In this document: positions 36,716 to 45,567 of the stretch, one piece after another | How the letters are laid out: each line of letters begins with the position of its first letter | Position numbering within the stretch: position 1 is the first letter of the stretch | DNA from: Lysobacterales bacterium | GTDB lineage: Bacteria > Pseudomonadota > Gammaproteobacteria > Xanthomonadales > SZUA-36 | Length of the DNA stretch: 64,000 nucleotides | Assembly: GCA_014238945.1 (NCBI GenBank) | Contig: JABAAB010000046.1 | Location: 62,001-126,000 of the forward strand | Direction of reading: 5' to 3' | Program-made: the position numbers and the translations under genes | The notes under the pieces: model-generated | What the model was told of the DNA's origin: nothing | Databases searched by the model: none | The model's input: only the letters and a program-made list of their open reading frames with translations

Positions 36716-36897
36716 ATTGTATTTCTCAATTGAAAATATTGACTCTATCTACCGGGAAATAGGTGAACAAGGGGCCGGATGTCCGAGAGAGCCACTGATG
36801 ACAAATGCAGACGAAGGATCGGAGTTGTGGTTGACTGTAAGAATGTAGGACCCTTTTGGACACTTCATGTATTTTGAATCACATGGAGGGCTCAGTA

Positions 36898-37107
36898 ATG
36901 AAAGCAGAAGAAAGAGAAATAAGGCGTAAGCGACGAATCTTAGATCACGCAGTTAAATCAGGTAATATCGCCAAGACCTGCCGTTACTTCGGTGTGCCAA
37001 GGTCGTTGTTTTATGTTTGGCGTAACGCTTACCAGAAAAACGGTGATGAAGGACTTAGACGCAAGAAACCAATTCACGCAGGTCGGATTGCCATTGCTCC
37101 GGTCTAA
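36898..37107 (+). pseudogene. Truncated IS481-type transposase N-terminus
   Basis: The 69-codon frame encodes a helix-turn-helix stretch, IRRKRRILDHAVKSGN, then TCRYFGVPRSLFYVWRNAYQ and NGDEGLRRKKPI, which is the usual N-terminus of IS481/IS3-like transposases. It stops after about 60 conserved residues, and the DDE catalytic domain is absent. No terminal inverted repeats are evident. It is a mobile-element remnant between the export operon and the FAD-oxidoreductase gene. Confidence 0.75.
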
Positions 37108-37317
37108 GCTCGGCCTTCGATGTGCTGCAAAAGATCAGACCAGTCAGTAACGAAATTATTAGTCGCATCCCAATTAAACGGACCGCAGCAGGTTTTGTTA
37201 CAAGATTGGTTTGAGAATGATCCCGGGCTGTATTCCTGTTTTTGCTCACCGGGTCCAATCATGATTCAAATAGCTGCCCCGCTTTAATTCACGGTGAAAT
37301 CCGTTCAAACTAAACCA

Positions 37318-38592
37318 ATGGATCGTACCAACATTGTAATCTGCGGAGCCGGAATCGCCGGAATTGCCACCGCCTGGTCACTGGCGGTCAAATACAGCCA
37401 ATCCAACATCGTGTTGATAGACAGGCAACAACCCCTGTCGTTGACCACCAGCAAGTCGGGTGAGAATTTTCGGGACTACTGGCCCCAGCCATGTATGACG
37501 GCACTCACCGGTCGGAGTCTTGAACTGATAGATCAATTGGCTGCAGAAAACGACGATGTATTCAATATGCGTTACTCGGGTTATGACTTTGTCAGTGAGT
37601 CCCCGGGGCAGGAAATTTTCCCCTCGGATCATCTGCAAAACCCGGACAACGAGGGCAATCTGATTCGTGTGCTGGACCAGGACCTGATACGCCGGACACA
37701 CCCCTGGCTTTCTGCGGCTATCCGGCAGATGGTGCACATCAAGCGGGCGGGTGCATTGGATGTGTATGCACTGGGCTCGTTAATGCTCGCTTTGGCAAAA
37801 CAGGCCGGAGTCAAATATCGACAGGCCCACGTTGAATCAATCGAGAAAAATCCTTCCGGATTCTATCTCAGGCTGGATGGTGCAGATGGCCGCAAGGAAC
37901 TGGCGACGGAAAAACTGGTGCTTTGCCCCGGGCCATTCATCAATGAGTTTTTATCGATGTTGAATATCAGGCTGCCGGTCGAATCCATATTACAGCGCAA
38001 ATTCATCATTCCGGATCCCCTGGAGGTCATTCCCCGGGATATGCCATTTACGATTTTTTCAGATGCGCATCACCTGATCTGGAATGAGGAGGAAAGAGAC
38101 CTTATCAGTGTCGATCCGGAATTCTGCTGGTTATTGGATGAATTTCCTGCCGGTCTGCACATCAAACCCGAGGGTCGCGCCAATATCAAGTTGGGATGGG
38201 CCTATAACCGAAAACCTGAAGAACCCCGCTGGGAGAACCCGGATGATTTTGATTTCCCCAATATCACCTTGCGTGGGGCCAGCAGGTTTATCCCGGCGCT
38301 GTCGAATTATGTAGACCAACCCCCTACTCCCATTGTGCAATTTTCGGGTTATTACACTCGCACCCCTGAAAACCTGCCATTGATTGGGCCATTACCCGGC
38401 ACTGGAATTTATACCGTATCAGCCTTGTCCGGCTACGGCACCATGGCCGCCTGTGGTGCAGGTGAGTTATGTGCGGACTGGATGATGGGTGCACGTGTGC
38501 CTGCTTACAGCCGCTATTTTCACCCCGGACGTTACGGCGATTCCGGCCTGATGGCCGAAATCAATAAAACAGCAAGTGACGGACAGTTGTAG
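37318..38592 (+). CDS. FAD-dependent oxidoreductase, DAO family
   Basis: The protein of about 424 residues begins with the FAD-binding GAGIAGIATAWSLA motif and VLIDRQQPLSLTTSKSGENFR, where glycine/sarcosine oxidases and DadA-type enzymes have the flavin-attachment zone. The end has PENLPLIGPLPGTGIYTVSALSGYGTMAACGAGELCADWM, the family's C-terminal FAD motif. It should oxidise an amine or amino acid. An in-frame GTG 8 codons earlier (37294) is an alternative start; neither has a good ribosome site. It lies convergent to the second TonB receptor and close to an aminotransferase and symporter. Confidence 0.88.
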   Translation: MDRTNIVICGAGIAGIATAWSLAVKYSQSNIVLIDRQQPLSLTTSKSGENFRDYWPQPCMTALTGRSLELIDQLAAENDDVFNMRYSGYDFVSESPGQEIFPSDHLQNPDNEGNLIRVLDQDLIRRTHPWLSAAIRQMVHIKRAGALDVYALGSLMLALAKQAGVKYRQAHVESIEKNPSGFYLRLDGADGRKELATEKLVLCPGPFINEFLSMLNIRLPVESILQRKFIIPDPLEVIPRDMPFTIFSDAHHLIWNEEERDLISVDPEFCWLLDEFPAGLHIKPEGRANIKLGWAYNRKPEEPRWENPDDFDFPNITLRGASRFIPALSNYVDQPPTPIVQFSGYYTRTPENLPLIGPLPGTGIYTVSALSGYGTMAACGAGELCADWMMGARVPAYSRYFHPGRYGDSGLMAEINKTASDGQL

Positions 38593-38632
38593 CCAGGTCA
38601 CATTTACCCTCTAAATTTCCCAGACCAAAAAA

Positions 38633-38662
38633 AAGAGGCACGATCAAATGACCGTGCCTCTT
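38633..38662. terminator. Bidirectional terminator
   Basis: AAGAGGCACG (38633-38642) pairs with CGTGCCTCTT (38653-38662) across a 10-base loop, with an A run on the left. It serves the convergent oxidoreductase and TonB receptor genes. Confidence 0.85.
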
Positions 38663-38685
38663 GATTTAGGTAGAAAGCTGGGAAT

Positions 38686-41157
38686 CTACCAGCTATACAT
38701 CGCCTTCAGATACCATGAACCACCTTCGTAGTTCGCGGCGCTCCTGCGTGGATACTGCAGACCAACGCTGATGCGGTTGGCATTTGGCGGACCGATTTCA
38801 TCAATGTAAGAATCAAAAATGTTCACGGCACCAAGTGCAAATCTGACATTGTCACTCATCTGGAAGCCCAGTTCGGCATCGAAATAAATGGTTGAGCCAA
38901 TTTCTGCGCTGGGATCGGAAGCTGCGCCAATCCGGCCACGTTCATCATAGTGCTTGCCATAGTAATTGGCCCTTACCAGCATATTCCACTGCTCACCGAA
39001 GAAGGTGTTGGTGGTCAACACGAAACGGTGATTGGGATAATTGTTTTCGATATCCTCGATCAAACCTTCGCTGACCGGGTTAACACCGTTGATCTGCTCC
39101 TGGCCGGTAACTTCAATCTTGTTATAGGCGTAAGCAAATGTCAGTGCCGTATTGGCGTTTCCAGACCATTCGAAATCAGAGTTCAACACGATGTCCACAC
39201 CGGAATGCTCTACATCAAGCGCGTTGGTGTAAAACGAGATGGTGTTGGTCGTACCGGGCACCGCAATGTCACCAGTGCGGTAAATACGGTCATCGACAGC
39301 GATCTGGTACAGATCAAAGGTCAGACTCGTGTTGTCACCAATGTCAGCAGTGAAGCCCAAAGAGAAGTTAACCGAAGTCTCCTCTGTCAATGCGGTTCCG
39401 CCCACCTGTGCAACACGGGGATCGGTAGAAGGCACCAGTCCTTCTTCAACCTGCAGACCGGTTACACCATCAAATGTTGTGATGGTAGTACGTACATTGG
39501 ACTGTCCGGGTGTCGGTGCATGGAAACCGGTTGAGACAGCACCACGCAGGACAAACGCATCGTTGATCCTGTAGCGTGAGGCGATTTTACCGTTCAATGT
39601 GCTGCCAAAATCAGAGAAATCCTCATAGCGTAAAGCGTATTGCATCAGTAAATCGTCACTGACATCATGCTCTACATCACCATAGAGGGCGAAATTCTCA
39701 CGTGAAAATTCACCTGAATCCGCTTCGGTAATTCCTTTGAATCCACTGGATCCCGCTCCAACCGAGGCACTGGGTTCACCCGCCGAAACGGTATAGATTT
39801 CTTCACGGTATTCCGCGCCAAACGCCAGGTTTACTGCATCGGTTACGGGGTAGGAGAAATCAGTGTTGATACCCAACTCGGACTGCCTGTAGGCACCTAC
39901 GTTGAAATCCATTTGTGGGATTTCAAGTGAGGAGGTCAGACCCAGATCAGGATTGACCGTGTTGTTCAGGAAATAATCCAGCCTGTTTTTTCCCCAGGAA
40001 CCACTGAAGTCATAATTCATACCGTTGTCGAATTCACCCTGGATACCACCGACCACTGAACCATCGGTCTGGTCGCCATCAAGAAATGGCGTGAATCCTG
40101 CGGTCAGACCGGTAAAGCCCATGGCGCGTAATGGCGACAGGCTTGAGTGGTTCGGATTGCGATAGAAAAAGCGATATCGGCCTTCGGTATTGGCAAAACC
40201 CGCACGGGCGTAGGCATGCGCTGAATCACTGATGTCATAACCCATGTTGACAAAAAACCGTGTGCCACTGGTTTGTGGGCGACCCCAGGTCTGTAAAAAT
40301 GGAGCGTCACCAAACGGGGCGTCTGCACCGATCAAACCGGGTGATACACCTGCTGCAATCAGGTTTGCAACATCATTGCTTCTCTGAATACCACGTGACA
40401 GCCCATCATTGTCGATCACTTCGAGACTGGCATTAACAAATCCATTGCCACCGATGCTGAAACCGGCGTTGGCTGCGAATTTCATGCTCTGTTCACCATC
40501 ATAGTGCTCACCGTATTGAATCTGTGCTTCGCCGCCTTCATCCGCGTCTTTCATGATGAAGTTGATCACACCGGAGATCGCATCAGAACCGTACTGCGCT
40601 GCAGCACCGTCACGCAGGACTTCCACCTGTTTGACGGCGATACCCGGAATCATGCCGATGTCCACGCCGTGTGCACCGTTACCTGCTGCAGGTGCAAAGA
40701 ATTGCACCAGGGCGGAACGGTGTCTGCGCTTGCCATTAACCAGGACCAGGGCCTGGTCAGATGCTGTGCCACGCAGTGATGTGGGTCGTACAAAGGCACT
40801 GCCGTCGCCGGTAGCCGGTGTCGCCGTATAGGAAGGCACCATGGCTTTCAGGTTGTCGGTGAGATCTGCCGTCCCGCCGTAGGAGTTGAAGTCCTCCCCT
40901 GACAATACATCAATGGGAACGGTCGAATCGGCTGCCGAACGCGGTTTCGCGCTACGTGTACCCGTTGTGACCACTTCTTCGAGTACACCTTCGGACTCTT
41001 CATTCTGAGCCAACCGGGTGACCCGGTCCTGGTCTGAATCGTCATTGGCAACTGGTTCACTGGCATTACCCGCATTTTCGGCCAACGCCGGGCTTGCAAA
41101 TATTAAAGCCATTGTCAGGGCGTAAATGCCATTAATAAACTTGTTCGTATACTTCAT
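38686..41157 (-). CDS. TonB-dependent outer-membrane receptor
   Basis: The 823-residue protein starts at ATG 41157, with a strong AGGAGG site 9 bases upstream. A signal peptide ends at SPALA; an acidic linker follows, then the TonB box region VLEEVVTTGTRSAKPRSAAD. The plug has ALVLVNGKRRHRSALV and VEVLRDGAAAQYGSDAISGVINFIM. The barrel closes with WYLKAMYSW, an aromatic terminal residue. This plug type (LVNGKRRH...GSDAISGVIN) is typical of receptors for organic substrates as well as iron complexes. Neighbouring catabolic genes suggest an amino-compound substrate, but this is guesswork. Confidence 0.94.
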   Translation of the reverse strand: MKYTNKFINGIYALTMALIFASPALAENAGNASEPVANDDSDQDRVTRLAQNEESEGVLEEVVTTGTRSAKPRSAADSTVPIDVLSGEDFNSYGGTADLTDNLKAMVPSYTATPATGDGSAFVRPTSLRGTASDQALVLVNGKRRHRSALVQFFAPAAGNGAHGVDIGMIPGIAVKQVEVLRDGAAAQYGSDAISGVINFIMKDADEGGEAQIQYGEHYDGEQSMKFAANAGFSIGGNGFVNASLEVIDNDGLSRGIQRSNDVANLIAAGVSPGLIGADAPFGDAPFLQTWGRPQTSGTRFFVNMGYDISDSAHAYARAGFANTEGRYRFFYRNPNHSSLSPLRAMGFTGLTAGFTPFLDGDQTDGSVVGGIQGEFDNGMNYDFSGSWGKNRLDYFLNNTVNPDLGLTSSLEIPQMDFNVGAYRQSELGINTDFSYPVTDAVNLAFGAEYREEIYTVSAGEPSASVGAGSSGFKGITEADSGEFSRENFALYGDVEHDVSDDLLMQYALRYEDFSDFGSTLNGKIASRYRINDAFVLRGAVSTGFHAPTPGQSNVRTTITTFDGVTGLQVEEGLVPSTDPRVAQVGGTALTEETSVNFSLGFTADIGDNTSLTFDLYQIAVDDRIYRTGDIAVPGTTNTISFYTNALDVEHSGVDIVLNSDFEWSGNANTALTFAYAYNKIEVTGQEQINGVNPVSEGLIEDIENNYPNHRFVLTTNTFFGEQWNMLVRANYYGKHYDERGRIGAASDPSAEIGSTIYFDAELGFQMSDNVRFALGAVNIFDSYIDEIGPPNANRISVGLQYPRRSAANYEGGSWYLKAMYSW

Positions 41158-41351
41158 TTGGTTCGTCCTCCTACAGACTTTTGAACACTTTGTACCAGGC
41201 TCGCTCAATTCTTGATTTGAACCTGGTCTCGATCGATAAATCCAATGCACGGATCATGCATTGTACATGTTAAAATTTTGTTAGCGCGCATAGTACCACA
41301 ATCTGCATTTCGGTTAACCCATTTGAGCAGTATGCCCCAAGGAGATATGAC

Positions 41352-41888
41352 TTGAAGAAATCACCCGCATTCACTGGGAATCTCGACCCATTGGCAGCAG
41401 AACATTGGCCACAGGAGTTGCAGGCAATACGCAGTTTCCTGGCCAAACCCCTGAATATCCATAAAACCCTGGCCCGTCACCCGGCACTCATGAAGGCCTG
41501 GATGCCGATTCGAAATCACGTGGTTCATGGCAACACGCTGTCGGACAAACACAGGGAAATGCTGATCCTGCGCACTGCGCATAACAGCCAGGCGGCATAT
41601 GAATGGAGAAACCATGTGGTGTCTGCTCTGCACACTGGTCTGGGCGAGGAAGATATTGAGCGAATCAGGCTGGGACCGGATGCCCCTGGTTGGCAGGCGG
41701 ATGAATCGGCTTTGTTACAAGCGGTTGATGATTGTTACGCTGATCATGGAATGTCAGCGGACACACGCTGCAGAATGGAGCAGCACTTCAGTGTCCATCA
41801 ACAGTTGGATATCCTGGTCACCACTGGTCTATACACTACACTGGCGTTCATTGTTAAAAGTTATGATGTGCCAATGGACACGCAATGA
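41352..41888 (+). CDS. Carboxymuconolactone decarboxylase (CMD/AhpD)-family protein
   Basis: This 178-residue protein has the CMD core HREMLILRTAHNSQAAYEWRNHVVSALHTGLGEEDIERI and a second helical region with FSVHQQLDILVTTGLYTTLAFIVKSYDV. The CxxC pair of AhpD is missing, so a peroxidase role is unlikely; such single-domain members often act in breakdown of ring or lactone compounds. The start must be the TTG at 41352, since the ATG at 41347 meets a stop after two codons and AAGGAG stands 7 bases before the TTG. Confidence 0.85.
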   Translation: MKKSPAFTGNLDPLAAEHWPQELQAIRSFLAKPLNIHKTLARHPALMKAWMPIRNHVVHGNTLSDKHREMLILRTAHNSQAAYEWRNHVVSALHTGLGEEDIERIRLGPDAPGWQADESALLQAVDDCYADHGMSADTRCRMEQHFSVHQQLDILVTTGLYTTLAFIVKSYDVPMDTQ

Positions 41889-41904
41889 ACCACCGGCGTT
41901 CAGG

Positions 41905-43230
41905 CTAAACAAACCGCATCTGTGCCAGGGTCTTTTCCAGCTTTGCAACCAGTTCATCGACGTGTTGTGACTGGCAGATGAATGGCGGTGCCAGCAGGAT
42001 ATGGGCGCCATCAACACCATCTGCCGTCCCGCTACCCGGATAGCAGATCAAACCGTTCTCCATGGCTGTATTACGAATCTTCGTCGCTAACCCCAGTTCC
42101 CTGCTAATACCCTTGCGGGTAATCCGATCCTGAACCAATTCCATGCCAATCAACAGACCACGACCTCGGATATCTCCTACATGCGGGTGCTCACGGAATG
42201 TTTCACGCAGGTGTTCACGCAGATCCGCACCGGTCTGCCTGACATTTGCCAGTAGATCGTCCTTTTCCACGGTTCGAATGACCGCCAGACCCGCAGCCGT
42301 TGCCGTGGCGTGGCCGACATAGGAATGGCCATGGGAAAAAGCACCGTATGCCTCGACGATACCCCGGTGGATAAACCCCCTTGCAACGACCGCACCCAGG
42401 GGCTGATAACCGCCGGCCAGTCCCTTGGCAAGGGTTACCATATCCGGAAGGACATTGTCGGCCTCAAATGCAAAATAACTCCCGGTACGTCCACAGCCCG
42501 CCATCACTTCATCGAGAATCAGCAGCACCTCGTACCGGTCACAGATCTCCCTGATGGTCTGAAAATAGCCCTCGACTGCGGGTACCGCACCCAGCGTCGC
42601 GCCGACGACGGGCTCTGCAATAAAGGCCGCTACATTTTCCGCACCCGCACTTTTTATCGCGTCCTCCAGTAAATTGGCGGTGCGTATACCGTATTCCAGT
42701 TCACTCTCGTCCCCCCATTGATACCGGTACGCGTGACAGGGATCAATACGTGGCCAGTCATACAGCAATGGATCAAAGACCTTGCGACGCACAGGGTTTC
42801 CGGACAATGACAAGGCACCCAGAGTATTGCCGTGGTAACTCTGATGTCTTGAAATGACCAGGTGTTTCTGGTCCCTGCCTTGCGAGAGCCAATATTGACG
42901 GGCCAGTTTGACCGCGGTCTCATTGGCCTCGGATCCACCGGACAGGAAATACACCCGGGCATTATCCTCGCCAAACCGACCGGCAATTTCGGCCGCCAGT
43001 TGCTCCTGCGGATGGTTGGTAAAAAACAGGGTATGGGCAAACGCCATCCTGCCCACCTGCAAACGGATCGCCTCGACCACCACCGGGTGACCGTGACCCA
43101 GGCAGGAAATGGCAGCCCCGCCACTGCCATCAAGATACTGTTTGCCGTCGGCGTCGTAGAGGTAAACGCCGTAACCGCGCACCCCAACCGGGTAATCGTG
43201 CCGGGGATTTCTGTAAAAAACACTACCCAT
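41905..43230 (-). CDS. Class III pyridoxal-phosphate aminotransferase
   Basis: The 441-residue protein is a fold-type I class III transaminase. Visible blocks are YLDGSGGAAISCLGHGHP, FLSGGSEANETAVKLARQY, SRHQSYHGNTLGALS, the PLP Asp in LLILDEVMAGCGRTG, and the Schiff-base Lys in TLAKGLAGGYQPLGA. ATG 43230 is preferred because AAGGA lies upstream. Substrates of this class include omega-amino acids, diamines and beta-alanine. The next gene on the strand is a symporter, so uptake and transamination of the same compound is plausible. Confidence 0.92.
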   Translation of the reverse strand: MGSVFYRNPRHDYPVGVRGYGVYLYDADGKQYLDGSGGAAISCLGHGHPVVVEAIRLQVGRMAFAHTLFFTNHPQEQLAAEIAGRFGEDNARVYFLSGGSEANETAVKLARQYWLSQGRDQKHLVISRHQSYHGNTLGALSLSGNPVRRKVFDPLLYDWPRIDPCHAYRYQWGDESELEYGIRTANLLEDAIKSAGAENVAAFIAEPVVGATLGAVPAVEGYFQTIREICDRYEVLLILDEVMAGCGRTGSYFAFEADNVLPDMVTLAKGLAGGYQPLGAVVARGFIHRGIVEAYGAFSHGHSYVGHATATAAGLAVIRTVEKDDLLANVRQTGADLREHLRETFREHPHVGDIRGRGLLIGMELVQDRITRKGISRELGLATKIRNTAMENGLICYPGSGTADGVDGAHILLAPPFICQSQHVDELVAKLEKTLAQMRFV

Positions 43231-43268
43231 AACCAATCCTTACACCGAATCCGGTGTTAACCGGAATA

Positions 43269-44558
43269 TCAGCCTGAACGGGCGGATGCCCTCTCTTCGG
43301 CATCACTTACCAGCACGGTAACCGCTGCATCACCGGTCACATTGGTGGCGGTTCGCACCATGTCCAGTATGCGGTCCACACCCAGGATCAAGGCGATACC
43401 AGAGGACGGAACCCCGACGGATTCGAGTACGATGACCAGCATGATGATACCGGCGGCGGGAACCGGTGCCGTGCCAATAGATGCCAGCAGGGCGGTCAAT
43501 ACAATGGTCAGCTGTGCGGCCAGGTTCAATTCCATACCCAGTGCCTGGGCAATGAACACCGTCGCGACGGCCTGGTACAGGGCGGTTCCATCCAGGTTGA
43601 TGGTGGCACCGAGTGGCAGAACGAAGGATGCCACCTCTCTTTTCACACCCAGATTGTCCTCCACGCATTCCATCGTGACCGGCAGGGTGGCCGCACTGGA
43701 GCTGGTAGAAAATGCAAGTAACTGGGCCGGTGCAATGCCTGTGAAGAACTGCTTCAGACTGAAGCGGGTAAAGAAATGTACAAAGGAACAATAAACCAGC
43801 AACACGTGCAACATCAGCCCCATTATCACCACCAGGGTATAGAAACCCAGAGAATTCAGCAGACTCAAAACAGAAGCGATGTCATCGCCCGCAACTGCGG
43901 TGATGGTACCGGCGATCAGTGCGAAAACACCCACCGGTGCAATGTACATGATCAGGTCGACCATCTTGATGATCACGTCGTTCATACCCCGGATCAACGA
44001 CTTCACCGTACCTGTGTTTTCATTCGGGGCCAGGATCAGGCAGACACCAAAAAACAGGGCAAAAAACACCACCTGCAACATACGGATGTTCTCACTCAAA
44101 GCGGCGACAATATTCTGCGGAACGATATCGACCATCGGTTGCAATGGTCCCCGATCCCTGACTTTCTCGATGGTGTCGGCACGAACTTCCACCTGATCAA
44201 CATAGGAAGCCTGCAGACTGGCACTAACTTCAGGTGGCAGGGATTTTCCGGGTTCCAGGAAGTTGACCACCAGCAGACCGATGGTGATGGAAAATACCGT
44301 GGTCAGAAGGTAAATCCCGATCGTCCTGCCCCCCATGCGCGACAGCTTGCTGACATCCGCCAGCGAAGCCACACCGGTGACCAGCGAAGCGAATACCAAC
44401 GGCATCGCGATCAACCTCAACAGGTTGACAAACAGGGTACCAAACGGTGTCACCCAGTCCCGGGTAAAATCACCCAGTTGGTTGACCGCCGCAAATATTC
44501 CGAACAGTGCACCTGCTGCCAGTCCAATGAGTATTTGCCAATGGAGTTTCATTTTCAT
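43269..44558 (-). CDS. Dicarboxylate/amino acid:cation symporter
   Basis: This 429-residue inner-membrane protein belongs to the DAACS (GltP/DctA) family. The serine-rich hairpin SSSAATLPVT, the GATINLDGTALYQ motif of helix 7 and the second hairpin APVPAAGIIML are all visible. The C-terminal RTATNVTGDAAVTVLV has the substrate-binding Arg/Asp/Asn residues of glutamate or dicarboxylate carriers. It imports an acidic amino acid or dicarboxylate with protons or sodium. It lies 38 bases upstream of the aminotransferase on the same strand. Confidence 0.94.
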   Translation of the reverse strand: MKMKLHWQILIGLAAGALFGIFAAVNQLGDFTRDWVTPFGTLFVNLLRLIAMPLVFASLVTGVASLADVSKLSRMGGRTIGIYLLTTVFSITIGLLVVNFLEPGKSLPPEVSASLQASYVDQVEVRADTIEKVRDRGPLQPMVDIVPQNIVAALSENIRMLQVVFFALFFGVCLILAPNENTGTVKSLIRGMNDVIIKMVDLIMYIAPVGVFALIAGTITAVAGDDIASVLSLLNSLGFYTLVVIMGLMLHVLLVYCSFVHFFTRFSLKQFFTGIAPAQLLAFSTSSSAATLPVTMECVEDNLGVKREVASFVLPLGATINLDGTALYQAVATVFIAQALGMELNLAAQLTIVLTALLASIGTAPVPAAGIIMLVIVLESVGVPSSGIALILGVDRILDMVRTATNVTGDAAVTVLVSDAEERASARSG

Positions 44559-44618
44559 TCTTTTGCCCTGCCTGTTTTATTCATGTGATTGTCGCTATTG
44601 ATGTGCTTGATTGTGTGT

Positions 44619-45278
44619 TCAACCCCGTCGTGCGGGCAGGCTCTCAGCGGGAATAATTCCCTGTGGCCCGTAACTCACGTAGGTAATCGCCGCAAATCTT
44701 TTTGCGTGGCTGTGCTCCAGTTCCCCTTTTGCCCAGAAAGTGGCACTGGCCATTTCAGCCTCTCGAAACTCAAAACCATCGTGGGGGCGAATGGAAATGT
44801 AGTGCGGTTCACCGGTCACCGGGTTGCTGATGGGTATGATATCGGCCTCGAGAACACCTTCGACTACAAATCGTCCGGTGCGACCTTCGATATCCCATTC
44901 AAATTCTATCTCAGCAAAAAATGGATCCGGTTCGTGTTCAATGGTGGCGCCGTAAATGGCAAATCCGGTGGTGGGTACCTGTTCTTCTCCGCCCAGGATT
45001 TTGAATAACGCATCCACCTGTTCTTCGGTTGCGGACTTGTCGATGATGCTCCACCAGGTGCCACCACATTCATGCACAGCGCCCGGCCAGTGATAAACCC
45101 CCGCCACACGCAGTCCATCAAGCCTGATGTCGCCAAAATAACCCTCGGTGATCTCCAGCGCCATTACACCCTCACAGGGTACCCGGGTCGGTGCTGCGTT
45201 GAACTCACAGGGACAGCCATAATCGCAACTGCAGGTCCCGAGTTGGCGGGTTCGGATCATCCAGTCTGTATAGGCCAT
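44619..45278 (-). CDS. DUF1326 domain-containing protein
   Basis: The 219-residue protein matches DUF1326, with the cysteine-rich start GTCSCDYGCPCEFNAAPTR and WPGAVHECGGTWWSIID. The cluster of Cys residues suggests metal binding. The family has no proven function, though members are often beside proteins handling metals or small organic molecules. There is no signal peptide. It is the first gene of a minus-strand run with the symporter and aminotransferase. Confidence 0.85.
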   Translation of the reverse strand: MAYTDWMIRTRQLGTCSCDYGCPCEFNAAPTRVPCEGVMALEITEGYFGDIRLDGLRVAGVYHWPGAVHECGGTWWSIIDKSATEEQVDALFKILGGEEQVPTTGFAIYGATIEHEPDPFFAEIEFEWDIEGRTGRFVVEGVLEADIIPISNPVTGEPHYISIRPHDGFEFREAEMASATFWAKGELEHSHAKRFAAITYVSYGPQGIIPAESLPARRG

Positions 45279-45567
45279 TGCATAACTCCGGTGTCAGCCG
45301 GCGGGGCTGGTTGATATTGAGAAAGGATTTACTTTAGCAGATCAACAACCCACTGACCTCACATCCGTCCTCAATCTACTTTTCAGACAAAACCACAAAT
45401 AATGCTTTGGAATGAACAAAGGGGATTGATCAATGAAGACTTCAAACTTCGTCTGCCAGGGCTGACTTTATGGGCTGGTTAAATCTGGCTACCGTCACTA
45501 TTCATCTGTGCTACAGGTACAATCCGCACTACACAACAAAATTCATTCCTTTTCCCCAGGTATCCTC
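45279..45567. other. Divergent promoter region, nothing else recognised
   Basis: These 289 bases separate the DUF1326 gene and the amidohydrolase gene, which point away from each other. No gene or repeat is seen. Confidence 0.3.

Noticed and set aside
37055..37258. Minus-strand frame overlapping the transposase stump
   Set aside because: It shares no pattern with known proteins and overlaps the clearer transposase remnant.
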